Assembly: GCA_017433825.1 (NCBI GenBank)
Contig: JAFRGL010000014.1
Coordinates: forward strand, 1 to 40,687
Source of the DNA: Eubacterium sp.
GTDB lineage: Bacteria > Bacillota > Clostridia > Lachnospirales > Lachnospiraceae
Direction of reading: 5' to 3'
DNA length: 40,687 nt
In this document: piece after piece, positions 23,919-31,961 of the stretch
Position numbering within the stretch: position 1 is the stretch's first letter
How the letters are laid out: each line of letters begins with the position of its first letter
Translations under genes and position numbers: made by a program
The notes under the pieces: model-generated
The model's database searches: none
What the model was told of the DNA's origin: nothing
The model's input: the letters and a program-made list of their open reading frames with translations, nothing else

Positions 23919-24605
23919 ATGAAAGAAGAATGTTTGATTTGCAAGGCACCGCTGGAATATCTGGAAGCAGATGTTCTTATGGAATGCGAGATTTGCCACA
24001 AAAAAGAAAACAGTAAAACAAGATGCGTCAACGGGCACTATGTCTGCAATGAGTGCCATACACGGGGACTTGACAGCATCATAGGCTTATGCCTTTCGGA
24101 AAAATCAAAGAATCCGGTTGCGGTTCTGGACAAAATGATGGCACTGCCGTTTTGCCACATGCATGGCCCGGAGCATCATGTGATGGTGGGGGCTGCGCTT
24201 CTGACCGCTTATCATAACGCGGGCGGGGATTTGGATCTTCCAACAGCTCTGCATGAGATGATCAATCGAGGGAAAAGCGTTCCCGGAGGCGCCTGCGGAT
24301 TTTGGGGAGCATGCGGGGCCGGGATCAGCTCAGGCATGTTTGTTTCGATTGTTTCAAAGTCAACACCGCTTTCCAACGAACCGTTTGCCCTTTCTCATCA
24401 AATGACGGCAAGATCACTTGGCAGGATCGGAGAAATCGGAGGACCGCGGTGCTGCAAGAGAGACTCGTATCTTTCAATCCTTTCTGCGATAGGTTTCGTA
24501 AAAGAGCATTTTGGTATCGAGATGGAAAGGCCTGAAATAAAATGCCGGTATTCAGCGCAGAATAATCAGTGTATCGGGAAACGGTGCCCGTTCTCGAAGT
24601 CATGA
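23919..24605 (+). CDS. DUF5714 domain protein, cysteine-rich
   Basis: This 228-residue protein begins with CxxC pairs (C5-C8 in ECLICKAP, C23-C26 in CEICHK) and further cysteines in CVNGHYVCNECH, a rubredoxin-like knuckle. It continues with the DUF5714 core: FCHMHGPEHHVMVGAALL, GGACGFWGACGAGISSG, and a C-terminal CC pair, YSAQNNQCIGKRCPF. The many conserved cysteines suggest a metal or iron-sulfur centre. Members occur in anaerobes and methanogens, and the reaction is not known to me. It is preceded by the relic at 23712 and has a GGAAAAAGAAAA site. Confidence 0.75.
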   Translation: MKEECLICKAPLEYLEADVLMECEICHKKENSKTRCVNGHYVCNECHTRGLDSIIGLCLSEKSKNPVAVLDKMMALPFCHMHGPEHHVMVGAALLTAYHNAGGDLDLPTALHEMINRGKSVPGGACGFWGACGAGISSGMFVSIVSKSTPLSNEPFALSHQMTARSLGRIGEIGGPRCCKRDSYLSILSAIGFVKEHFGIEMERPEIKCRYSAQNNQCIGKRCPFSKS

Positions 24606-24638
24606 GTGTTACCCCGGGGCAGTAAGAAAAGAAATAAT

Positions 24639-24986
24639 ATGAGAAAATACGCGAGACTCAAAAAACCGCTCAAAAATGATGAGAATGCGGTAACCTGTAA
24701 AATCATGCTGTATAAAGCCGAAGAAGGCACATATCTTTTTGAGTATTCAAGTCCGGATGCTGTTATCTGCTCATCTGACCGCTGTTATGAATCACTTGAA
24801 GATTTATATGATGACTGGAACGAACTGATTGATGAGGAAGGCTGGATTGAAATGGATGATCCCCTGCCGTACTGTCAGCATGACGCGTTCATACCCCTTA
24901 GGGTAAAGGAACGGGACACAGGAAAACCGGAGTGGGGGCATTTCGAGACCCTGAAAAACGGACGCTGGATTGAATGGACGCCCTGA
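24639..24986 (+). CDS. Hypothetical protein
   Basis: I use the ATG at 24639. The frame also has a GTG at 24606 overlapping the previous stop. The 115-residue protein reads MRKYARLKKPLKN..., with a basic start and an acidic middle (SLEDLYDDWNELIDEEGWIEMDDPLP). It ends in GHFETLKNGRWIEWTP. No family is recognised. Confidence 0.6.
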   Translation: MRKYARLKKPLKNDENAVTCKIMLYKAEEGTYLFEYSSPDAVICSSDRCYESLEDLYDDWNELIDEEGWIEMDDPLPYCQHDAFIPLRVKERDTGKPEWGHFETLKNGRWIEWTP

Positions 24987-25095
24987 TGATGCCATATCAA
25001 GGCTGACGTGGGATTCCAACAAAACGGCTTTGTATGAACTGAATTGCCGGCTGCTTAACAGATGACAACCGGGTATTTGTTCATGAGGATTACTG

Positions 25096-25175
25096 ATGCA
25101 GATACAGCAGGACAGAATCAAATTAGTTCCAATGACAGATGAAATGTATCAATGCTTGGAAAAAGACGAGGATTT
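25096..25175 (+). pseudogene. N-terminal fragment of a GNAT acetyltransferase
   Basis: The frame starts MQIQQDRIKLVPMTDEMY, the usual first strand and helix of a GNAT acetyltransferase family, and loses resemblance after about 25 residues, exactly where the carbon-nitrogen hydrolase gene begins in another frame. It ends in-frame at 25335 only by overlap. It looks like the stub of a gene cut by a rearrangement, and its start region now serves as leader of the hydrolase gene. Confidence 0.5.
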
Positions 25176-25177
25176 CA

Positions 25178-26035
25178 ATGAAACTGACAATCGCATTCCT
25201 GCAGATTCTCCCGGCGGGAAGCCTGCAAAAGAATATGGAAAAGGGAATGGGAGCCTGCCGCCAGGCGAAAGAAAAAGGCGCAGACATTGCGATCTTTCCG
25301 GAAATGTGGAGCTGCGGTTATGCATTTCCGCATGAAGAGGAAAGCCTGCGGGAATGTTCCGTTTCCTGTGACAGCTTTTTTGTAAACCGGTTTTCAGAGC
25401 TTGCGGCAGAGCTGGATATGGCCATAGCCATAACCTTGCTGGAACGGCACGATCCGAAACCTAGAAACACGGTTTGTCTTTTCGACTGGCATGGCGATCT
25501 GCAGTATCGGTATTCCAAAGTCCATATCTGTGATTTCGGAGAGGAAGATGACGAAGGAGTCCTGGACGCCGGCGATGCCTTTTTTGTTGCGGACCTGGAC
25601 ACAAAATGCGGGAGCATTAAGGTTGGCTCAATGATCTGCTATGACCGGGAGTTTCCGGAAAGCGCCCGGATTCTGATGCTGAAAGGAGCAGAGCTCCTTT
25701 TGGTGCCAAATGCCTGTCCGATGGAACTGAACCGCCTCGCACAGCTTCGCGGCAGAGCCTATGAAAACATGCTGGCCATCGCCACCTGCAATTACCCGGC
25801 TCCGCATCCGGACTGCAACGGCCATTCCACCCTGTTCGATGGTGTTGTATATCTTCCGGAGCTTTCCGGTTCGAGGGATACGTGTGTATTTGAGGCAGAT
25901 GAGAAAGAAGGCGTGTATACGGCAGAACTGGATTGTGACATGCTGAGGAATTACCGCCGCTGTGAGGTATGGGGGGTGAAAAACCGCCGTCCGGAACTGT
26001 ATGGAGACATTTCAGATAAGGAGCGGACAGTATGA
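25178..26035 (+). CDS. Carbon-nitrogen hydrolase (nitrilase superfamily)
   Basis: I start at ATG 25178 (MKLTIAFLQ), where the family begins. The frame is open to 25139 but that part is the GNAT stub in another frame. The 285-residue protein has the Glu-Lys-Cys triad: E42 (FPEMWSCGY), K114 (YSKVHICDF) and C154 (GSMICYDREFPE). It lacks a membrane segment. It belongs with amidase/carbamoylase-type members, but the substrate cannot be read. Its stop overlaps the GNAT start by 4 bases (ATGA), so the two are coupled. Confidence 0.92.
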   Translation: MKLTIAFLQILPAGSLQKNMEKGMGACRQAKEKGADIAIFPEMWSCGYAFPHEEESLRECSVSCDSFFVNRFSELAAELDMAIAITLLERHDPKPRNTVCLFDWHGDLQYRYSKVHICDFGEEDDEGVLDAGDAFFVADLDTKCGSIKVGSMICYDREFPESARILMLKGAELLLVPNACPMELNRLAQLRGRAYENMLAIATCNYPAPHPDCNGHSTLFDGVVYLPELSGSRDTCVFEADEKEGVYTAELDCDMLRNYRRCEVWGVKNRRPELYGDISDKERTV

Positions 26036-26487
26036 TCAGACTTGCGGATGTAACAGAGGATAACTGGTTCGAAGCTGCCACGCTGTCTGTCAAGGAGAGT
26101 CAAAAGGGGTTCCTTGCACCGGCAATCGGCATTCTGGCCAGAGGGTATGTCTACCGTAACTGCAATGCTAAAATCTTTGTTATAGAGAACGATGAAGCAA
26201 TTGTCGGCCTTGCCCTCGTTAGGGAATTTACTGAGGAACCGCTTGGATATGACCTGCAGCAGTTTATGATCGACCGGCAGTATCAGGGCAGGGGCTATGG
26301 TTCCGAAGCCCTGGGGCTGATCCTTGATGAGCTGAAAAAAGAAGCTCACTTTGACCACGTGGAAGTATGTGTAAAGAAGGAAGACGCTGAGGCCATTCAT
26401 TTGTATGAAAAATGCGGATTCGCCGATTCCGGCTATATCGATGAAGACGCGCCGGATTCGGTTAATATGATTTGCCGTCTGTTCTGA
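26032..26487 (+). CDS. GNAT family N-acetyltransferase
   Basis: This 151-residue protein has the GNAT core. It starts MIRLADVTEDNWFEAATL, a form shared with BltD-type polyamine acetyltransferases. The acetyl-CoA loop is RQYQGRGYGSEAL (about 82-94) and the motif B end is AIHLYEKCGF. Coupled to the nitrilase-type gene by ATGA, it may act on the same amine-containing compound. Polyamine specificity is possible but not shown. Confidence 0.92.
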   Translation: MIRLADVTEDNWFEAATLSVKESQKGFLAPAIGILARGYVYRNCNAKIFVIENDEAIVGLALVREFTEEPLGYDLQQFMIDRQYQGRGYGSEALGLILDELKKEAHFDHVEVCVKKEDAEAIHLYEKCGFADSGYIDEDAPDSVNMICRLF

Positions 26488-26613
26488 ATATAATTGACAA
26501 GCATGCAGCAGGGATGCGGCTCAACTGACAGGCGGATTATCTCACGCAGCAGTCGCTGTTGCCGTGTTCTTTTTTCTGATACGATGAGGTCACATTAAGC
26601 GAGGGAGGACTTT

Positions 26614-27642
26614 ATGATGGAAATGGGAAAAGAGATTCACCGCCTGAGACTCAGCCGGGGCATTACGCAGGAAGCTCTTGCCGAGGCTTTGAATGTGACA
26701 GCGCAGACAGTCAGCAAATGGGAGCGCGGCGCCAGCATGCCGGATGTGCAGATGCTGCCGCAGATAGCGGTATTCTTCGGCGTTACGATTGATCAGCTTT
26801 TTGCCATGGCACCGGAACAGCAGATGGAGCGCATCGAGAACCGCATTTACAGCCAGGGGCTGTTTGATGAGGCAGAAAAGCGGCAGATTGAACGGCAGCT
26901 TAACGCTTTTGCGGAGAATCCGGAATACGAAGGACGTGCCAGGCTTCTTCTGGCGGTTCTTTACAATCATCAGGCCGACCAGTACCGAAAGCTTGCGGTA
27001 AAGTACGGAAAGGAAGCAGTGGAAAAGACCGGCGGGGACAGAGAAGCCGTCAGCGAACTGGCAAATGCCTGGGGCAGCTATATTCCGGACTGGAATGTCC
27101 GCAACCACCATGCCCTGATTGAATGGTTCAGCGATTACTGCCGCCGCAACCCGGACAACCGGGGGGCACTTATGTGGCTGCTTGACAACCTGATTGATGA
27201 CAGAAGGCTTGCGGAAGCGAAAAAGTGGCTGGAAAAGCTGAAACGGACAGACCGCACCTTTAGGGTTCCTATGTATCAGTACATGATAGCCCTGGCGGAA
27301 GGAGAAAAGGAAGAGGCCAAATCCCGGCTTTGCGAACTGGAAGCGATGGAAAACCAGGAATGGAGCTGGGCGGTCACCTTAGGCGATATCCATACCCTGC
27401 GGCAGGAATATGACAAAGCAAAAGAATGGTACCGGAAAGGCCAGGAAATGCAGCCTTCTCCCAAATATGTTGACAGCGCAGCCAGCATCGCGCATATCTG
27501 TGAAATCTTAGGCGACCGGAAAGGGGCAGTTTCTGCTTATGAAGAAGAACTGCGCCTCCTGCGCGATGAGTGGGGGATTATAAGCGGAGAAGAGTATGAG
27601 GCGGTGGAACGGGCCATCCAGAGGCTTCGGAAACCTGATTAG
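26614..27642 (+). CDS. XRE-type regulator with TPR-like C-terminal domain
   Basis: This 342-residue protein starts with a Cro/C1 helix-turn-helix (IHRLRLSRGITQEALAEALNV, then TAQTVSKWERGASMPD, up to about 65), followed by helical repeats with TPR character (NPEYEGRARLLLAVLYNH, YDKAKEWYRKGQ, AVSAYEEELRLLRDE). Regulators with this build sense a peptide, protein or stress and bind DNA as dimers. The site GAGGGAGGAC gives the start. It is followed by a hairpin at 27682-27716, so it is probably monocistronic. Its target is unknown. Confidence 0.9.
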   Translation: MMEMGKEIHRLRLSRGITQEALAEALNVTAQTVSKWERGASMPDVQMLPQIAVFFGVTIDQLFAMAPEQQMERIENRIYSQGLFDEAEKRQIERQLNAFAENPEYEGRARLLLAVLYNHQADQYRKLAVKYGKEAVEKTGGDREAVSELANAWGSYIPDWNVRNHHALIEWFSDYCRRNPDNRGALMWLLDNLIDDRRLAEAKKWLEKLKRTDRTFRVPMYQYMIALAEGEKEEAKSRLCELEAMENQEWSWAVTLGDIHTLRQEYDKAKEWYRKGQEMQPSPKYVDSAASIAHICEILGDRKGAVSAYEEELRLLRDEWGIISGEEYEAVERAIQRLRKPD

Positions 27643-27681
27643 AGAAAAAAGACGTAAAACTGCTTTCAGCAAGTAAAACAT

Positions 27682-27716
27682 AAGACCTGCAGGCAAACTA
27701 TCGCGGGTCTTAATTT
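27682..27716 (+). terminator. Hairpin terminator
   Basis: AAGACCTGC pairs with GCGGGTCTT (one G-T pair) and is followed by TAATTTA. It separates the XRE gene from the promoter at 27721. The T run is weak. Confidence 0.5.
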
Positions 27717-27720
27717 ATGC

Positions 27721-27749
27721 TTGACAGCGTAACAATGTTATGCTATATT
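27721..27749 (+). promoter_or_regulatory. Consensus sigma-A promoter of the bactofilin operon
   Basis: TTGACA (27721-27726), a 17-base spacer and TATATT (27744-27749) make one of the best promoters in the window, 50 bases before the 27800 gene. Confidence 0.85.
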
Positions 27750-27768
27750 CCTATTGTAACAATGTTAC
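27729..27768 (+). promoter_or_regulatory. Twin palindromic operator
   Basis: The 13-base palindrome GTAACAATGTTAC lies at 27756-27768, and a copy with one changed base (ending AT) lies at 27729-27741 inside the -35/-10 spacer. Centres are 27 bases apart. This is the layout of a repressor that binds cooperatively and covers the promoter. The DUF4004 protein encoded next is the first candidate. Confidence 0.75.
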
Positions 27769-27799
27769 GTAACGAACCCCAAAACAGGGAGATAAATCA

Positions 27800-28180
27800 A
27801 TGGACGGAAAACTAATATCCAAAAAGGAGCTGCTTTCGCGATACGGTATTTCATACGGTGCCTTGTACCGCTGGAAGCGTATGGGCCTTATCCCGGAGGA
27901 ATGGTTCATTAAACGGGCCACCCCTACCGGTCAGGAAACTTTTTTCGATGAAGAGACAATATGCGCCAGGATTGACATGATAATCGCGGCAAAAGACGCA
28001 GTGTCCCTGGAAGAGCTTTCCAGGCATTTAAAGCCGGAACAGGCAGCGGATCCGGAGCTGGTCATTGAAACGACGTACGGCAGCTTCCGTTACCGGGCGG
28101 GCGATATCCGCCGTATCACAACAGGAAGCGGCCGCGATATTACGGACGCGGTCGCGCAGATTTTCATCAAAGAGGTGTAA
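27800..28180 (+). CDS. DUF4004 / YhbD-like helix-turn-helix protein
   Basis: This 126-residue protein is close in form to YhbD of Bacillus subtilis: ISKKELLSRYGISYGALYRWKRMGLIPEEWFIKR (6-39) is a MerR-like helix-turn-helix with wing, followed by TGQETFFDEE and a dimer helix ARIDMIIAAKDA. In B. subtilis the gene lies next to the bactofilin genes yhbE and yhbF, and here too a polymer-forming protein follows after 40 bases. It probably represses the twin operator at 27729. Confidence 0.85.
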   Translation: MDGKLISKKELLSRYGISYGALYRWKRMGLIPEEWFIKRATPTGQETFFDEETICARIDMIIAAKDAVSLEELSRHLKPEQAADPELVIETTYGSFRYRAGDIRRITTGSGRDITDAVAQIFIKEV

Positions 28181-28220
28181 AACAAACTGACAGACACCAT
28201 CAGCAGGAGGTATAATAATA

Positions 28221-28952
28221 ATGGCAAATGATGCGCATATCAGCGGAAGCGGAAGACTGACAGGCGGAGATTATAACGAAATCCATATCAGCGGCAGCGG
28301 ACATTGGGACGGCCCCGTCCACTGCAGAGAATTCCATGTCAGCGGGACCTGCAAAGGTACGGGGGACCTTACGGTTACAGACAGCATGCACTGTTCCGGA
28401 AGCCTCCGGACAGACGGCCATATGGACTGCGGACAGGTCAGGATTTCCGGCGCTGCCCGCGTCGGGGGAAACATAACCGGACGTGATGAGGTGCGGGTAT
28501 CCGGAAGTCTTGTCTGCCACGGCTTGTACGGCGGAAAGATTACAGTCAGCGGAGGGCTGGATATCCAGACCGATGTGGAGGCTGACAGCTTTGCCCTTTC
28601 CGGCATGGCGAAGATCCAAGGACTTTTGAACGCGGAAGAAGTTGACATTACTGTCGGCGGGATGCCGGGGACCGTTGTCATCGGACAGATCGGCGGCAGC
28701 CGCATTACAGTCAGAACAGCAGAGACCAGGGGGTTCTTAAGGAAACTTGTCAGCGGCAGAAGGGCCTCTGCCGGAGAAGTGAAAGCGGGCAGTATTGAAG
28801 GCGACGACATCGACCTGACAGCTGTGGCTGCGGACGTAGTGCGCGGCAATAACGTCACGCTGCGCGACGGATGCCGTATCAAACGTGTTGAGTACACCGG
28901 CAACCTGACACTAGAAGGCGACGCGCAGGCCGATGAACAAATCCGGATATAA
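28221..28952 (+). CDS. Bactofilin-like polymer-forming protein
   Basis: This 243-residue protein consists almost wholly of short beta-helix rungs: HISGSGRLTGGDYNEIHISGSG, FHVSGTCKGTG, HCSGSLRTDGHMDCG, VRVSGSLVCHG. The hallmark is a V/I-S-G-S/A turn about every 18 residues, as in bactofilins and YhbE/YhbF. Such proteins polymerise without nucleotide into filaments near the membrane. In B. subtilis they serve flagellar assembly. It is longer than the classic bactofilin (150-180 residues), and the C-terminal third (about 160-243) keeps the rungs, so it is one long helix. Its site is AGGAGG. Confidence 0.88.
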   Translation: MANDAHISGSGRLTGGDYNEIHISGSGHWDGPVHCREFHVSGTCKGTGDLTVTDSMHCSGSLRTDGHMDCGQVRISGAARVGGNITGRDEVRVSGSLVCHGLYGGKITVSGGLDIQTDVEADSFALSGMAKIQGLLNAEEVDITVGGMPGTVVIGQIGGSRITVRTAETRGFLRKLVSGRRASAGEVKAGSIEGDDIDLTAVAADVVRGNNVTLRDGCRIKRVEYTGNLTLEGDAQADEQIRI

Positions 28953-28974
28953 AGGAAACGGGGAAGACTGACAG

Positions 28975-29340
28975 ATGGTACTTAAGAGACTTGAGCATAA
29001 GCTTACGGTGTGCAAGACGGCGGATTTATCCGGGGCGGACCTGTCTGCGGATTTTTATTTCATAGGGAAAACAGATGAAGAGCTGTCGCTGGTATGCAGA
29101 ACGGAAGATGTCCCGGCTGAAACAATTGAGCGCGATGACGGATGGAGGGGCTTCCGTATCCGGGGAATTCTGGATTTTTCCCTGATAGGAATCCTCGCAA
29201 AACTGTCCGGAATCCTTGCGGAACACAAGATAGGGATTTTCGCGGTCTCGACGTACAACACGGACTATATACTGGTAAAAGAAGAAAACTTCGACAGGGC
29301 CATGGAAGTACTGGCAGATGAAGGATATACGGTAGAGTAG
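28975..29340 (+). CDS. ACT domain-containing protein
   Basis: This 121-residue protein has two ACT-like halves. The second is clearest (LDFSLIGILAKLSGILAEHKIGIFAVSTYNTDYILVKE, about 66-103), with the usual loop before helix 1 and the TDYILV strand. Stand-alone double-ACT proteins of this type (often called CASTOR/ACT-7-like) bind amino acids. It lies 22 bases after the bactofilin gene. A role in that operon is not clear. Confidence 0.85.
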   Translation: MVLKRLEHKLTVCKTADLSGADLSADFYFIGKTDEELSLVCRTEDVPAETIERDDGWRGFRIRGILDFSLIGILAKLSGILAEHKIGIFAVSTYNTDYILVKEENFDRAMEVLADEGYTVE

Positions 29341-29432
29341 GACGGAGACGAAAAGCAGGCCTCGGACAGGTTCATTTTCCTTTGTTCGGTCGGGATGCGG
29401 ATGTAATGTTCCACAGCAAACAGGAGTAAATA

Positions 29433-29996
29433 ATGGCAGTTTTTTATCTTGTACGGCACGGGCAGACGGACTGGAATGTAGAGCATAAGCTTCAGGGACA
29501 GAAGGATATCCCCATGAACGATGAGGGAAAACGCCAGATGAACGAGCTGGCGGATAAACTGGCCGAAACCGGTCTGACTTTCGACCTTATCATTTCAAGT
29601 CCTTTGGACCGGGCGAAGACCAGCGCCGAAATCATTGCGGAAAAGATTAAATACGAAGGCGGAATTATCTGCGATCCGGGTTTTTTGGAGAGGGATTTCG
29701 GGGAGCTTGAAGGAACAAAGTGGACGCCGAATTTGAAGTTCGAAGGCCCGCACAATCGTCTGGAGTCCGTATCCGAGGTGTGTGACAGGGCGAAAAAGAC
29801 ACTGGAGAAGTATACATTTCCGGAAGATGCCCGGGTCATGATAGTTTCGCACGGCGCAATGCTGACGGCCGTAAGGACCGTACTGTCAGACGGGAAAGTA
29901 AGTTATGAGGACAGAAGCATCCCGATTATACAGGGAAATGTACTGTGCTGTGAAAAAATACACGGAAAGGAACCGCGTTTCTACGTATTATTATGA
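29433..29996 (+). CDS. Histidine phosphatase family protein
   Basis: This 187-residue protein has RHG at 8-10 with H9, TDWN, the second arginine in SPLDRAKTSAEII, the acid E86 (FLERDFGELEG) and H140 (IVSHGAML). It is a phosphoglycerate-mutase-like phosphatase. It is not a close copy of the one at 3530. CAGGAGTAAATA precedes the start. Its last codons overlap the EcsC relic. Confidence 0.92.
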   Translation: MAVFYLVRHGQTDWNVEHKLQGQKDIPMNDEGKRQMNELADKLAETGLTFDLIISSPLDRAKTSAEIIAEKIKYEGGIICDPGFLERDFGELEGTKWTPNLKFEGPHNRLESVSEVCDRAKKTLEKYTFPEDARVMIVSHGAMLTAVRTVLSDGKVSYEDRSIPIIQGNVLCCEKIHGKEPRFYVLL

Positions 29997-30276
29997 TATA
30001 TTACGGTTTCCTCGTAAGGGCGGTCCAGGAACTGGCTTATCTGTACGGCTTTGAGCAGTTCGATTTTGAGAATGACGGCTCTGACTCCAGGGCATTGCTT
30101 CAGATCAGATTCTTTCCGATACGGTCGTATCTTCCATTCCTGTCGCCGGCAGCGCCGCCTCAGGAGGCGTCACGTTTGTTTCTTTCGGAAATAACTGCAG
30201 GCGCTTGAGAAACAGGCTGAGAGAATACCCCTTAAGCGATCCGGAATACTACCGGATGAAGAGCAAGACCTCATAA
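29993..30276 (+). pseudogene. EcsC-family relic with internal deletion and frame change
   Basis: The first frame reads FLVRAVQELAYLYGFEQFDF, the conserved helix of EcsC-family proteins (named from a Bacillus ABC-transport-linked protein). A second frame, from about 30080 to the TAA at 30274-30276, reads SDTVVSSIPVAGSAASGGVT and then SDPEYYRM, the family's closing segment. About 100 residues of the middle are missing and the frame changes, so this is a decayed gene. Its start overlaps the phosphatase stop by 4 bases, as in a former operon. Confidence 0.65.
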
Positions 30277-30294
30277 AACATGCGGAATCATTCT

Positions 30295-30332
30295 AAAGGC
30301 AGCAGGAGACTGTTTCAGACTGCCTTTTTTTT
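30295..30332 (+). terminator. Rho-independent terminator
   Basis: AAAGGCAG (30295-30302) pairs with CTGCCTTT (30320-30327) and is followed by TTTTT. It ends the transcript ahead of the toxin-antitoxin promoter. Confidence 0.7.
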
Positions 30333-30333
30333 G

Positions 30334-30362
30334 TTGACAAAGAAGAATTAAGTAGGTAAAAT
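30334..30362 (+). promoter_or_regulatory. Sigma-A promoter of the AbiE locus
   Basis: TTGACA (30334-30339), 17 bases, TAAAAT (30357-30362), about 60 bases before the antitoxin gene. A CGGC...GCCG inverted repeat downstream (about 30375-30396) could be the antitoxin's site. Confidence 0.8.
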
Positions 30363-30422
30363 TTGATTGAAATTCGGCATAATATAAAAAAGCCGTAAAT
30401 AAATAAAATGCAGGTGGTTCAG

Positions 30423-31010
30423 ATGGCATACACAGAAATGCTCCCTGAAGGGCAGAAAATCTTTTCCATGCAGGAACTTAAAAGCAAAGGCCTTTCACAA
30501 TATAAAGTCCATAAACTCGTCAGTGAAGGCAGACTTATCAAACTGAATAAAAGCTATTATGAAAATGCAGATTATTGCGGGGAGGAGTCTGACTTCTATT
30601 TTACAGAGGCGTATGCACCGGAAGGCGTGATATGTCTGCTTAGTGCAGCAGCTTATTACAATCTGACAACCTTTATTCCGGATGCAGTTGATGTGGCAAT
30701 ACCGAGGAAGGCAAAAGTATCAACTCTGCCATCCTGGCCTCAGATGAATATCCATCATTTTACTGATGCAAGGCATGAGCTGGGCGTTACAACAGTTACT
30801 GAAGGAAAAAATGGTTTTCTCATTTATGATATGGAAAAAACCGTGGTTGATATAGTGTTTTACAGAGAGAAGGTCGGGATCGAAGAAACAAAGGAAATTC
30901 TGGTGACTTATCTCAAGCGCAGGGACCGCAACCTGAACCGGCTTCTAAAATATGCAGAGCTCATGAAATGCGGTAAAATAATGCGGCAATATCTGGAGGT
31001 GCTTGTATGA
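30423..31010 (+). CDS. abiEi: AbiEi-type antitoxin / transcriptional regulator
   Basis: This 195-residue protein starts at 30423, where GCAGGTGG is 5 bases upstream (an ATG at 30408 lies before that site). The N-terminal winged helix is IFSMQELKSKGLSQYKVHKLVSEGRLIKLNKSYYEN, as in AbiEi, followed by a C-terminal antitoxin domain with FYREKVGIEETKEILVTYLKRRDRNL. In type IV systems AbiEi counteracts the nucleotidyltransferase without binding it and represses the operon through inverted repeats. The gene overlaps the toxin gene by 4 bases. Base use is more A+T-rich than in neighbours, a sign of transfer. Confidence 0.88.
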   Translation: MAYTEMLPEGQKIFSMQELKSKGLSQYKVHKLVSEGRLIKLNKSYYENADYCGEESDFYFTEAYAPEGVICLLSAAAYYNLTTFIPDAVDVAIPRKAKVSTLPSWPQMNIHHFTDARHELGVTTVTEGKNGFLIYDMEKTVVDIVFYREKVGIEETKEILVTYLKRRDRNLNRLLKYAELMKCGKIMRQYLEVLV

Positions 31011-31903
31011 TTAGCGCCAAATCGGTGAAGGACAGATTGAAGAACAAGGCTCTTACAGGCGGAAAGTCGATGCAGGAAATATTGATCGCATATGGGTTGG
31101 AGAGAACAGTCTACAGGCTTTCAACATCAGAGTATAAAAAGAGTTTTACACTAAAAGGCGGTATATTCATGTATGCTCTGTTTGGAGGAAAATATCCAAG
31201 AGCCACAAGAGATCTGGACTTATTGGCAAGGAATGTGCATAATAGTGAAGAAAATATAAAGAAGATTTTCGAAATAATCTTCTCTGTCGAATGCGATGAC
31301 GCGCTTAAATATGATCTGGCTACCTTAGAAGTCAGAACAATAACGGAGTTCAAGAAATACCACGGTGTTAATGTATCTATAGTGACTTATCTGGACAGAA
31401 CCAGAATCCCGATTTCCATCGATATCGGATTTGATGATGTGGTTTATCCGGACAGAGTGAAAATGGAGTTCCCGGTATTGCTTGACACAGAAGCCCCAGA
31501 GATTTATGTGTATTCAATTACTTCAGTGATCTCTGAAAAGTTTGAGGCAATAGTTTTATTAGGGAATGCAAACAGCAGATATAAGGACTTTTATGATATA
31601 TACATACTCGCCAATAGTTATGATATTGATGGTGAAGAATTAAAAGAATCAGTTGATGAAACTTTCAGGCACAGAGAAACAAGTTTTGATGATATTTTCG
31701 CTTTCACAGATGATTTTGTAACAAGCGAAATCCATCAGAGAAGATGGAAAGCTTTTATGGATAAGAAGAAGGTGATGGTATGTGCAGAACTAAAAGATGT
31801 TGTGAATCTGTTGCGGAAGCTATTGTTTCCGGTTGTTGATAGTATACGAAGCGGTATGCAGTATACTGCAAAGTGGGATCATGAATCCCGGAGTTGGATA
31901 TAA
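31007..31903 (+). CDS. abiEii: AbiEii/AbiGii-type nucleotidyltransferase toxin
   Basis: This 298-residue protein has the DNA polymerase beta-type nucleotidyltransferase core: LKGGIFMYALFG (49-60) and RATRDLDLL with metal ligands D69 and D71. A later SIDIGFDD strand (third acid) and an EKFEAIVLLGNANSRYKDFYDIYIL helix are typical of AbiEii. The family modifies tRNA or other acceptors and stops growth, giving phage abortive infection in lactococci. ATGA overlap with the antitoxin confirms coupling. It appears intact. Confidence 0.9.
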   Translation: MISAKSVKDRLKNKALTGGKSMQEILIAYGLERTVYRLSTSEYKKSFTLKGGIFMYALFGGKYPRATRDLDLLARNVHNSEENIKKIFEIIFSVECDDALKYDLATLEVRTITEFKKYHGVNVSIVTYLDRTRIPISIDIGFDDVVYPDRVKMEFPVLLDTEAPEIYVYSITSVISEKFEAIVLLGNANSRYKDFYDIYILANSYDIDGEELKESVDETFRHRETSFDDIFAFTDDFVTSEIHQRRWKAFMDKKKVMVCAELKDVVNLLRKLLFPVVDSIRSGMQYTAKWDHESRSWI

Positions 31904-31961
31904 AAGGGGCAGCACAGAACCGTTTCTTGACGGCCTCAATGAAATTGGAGGGAAATAACCT

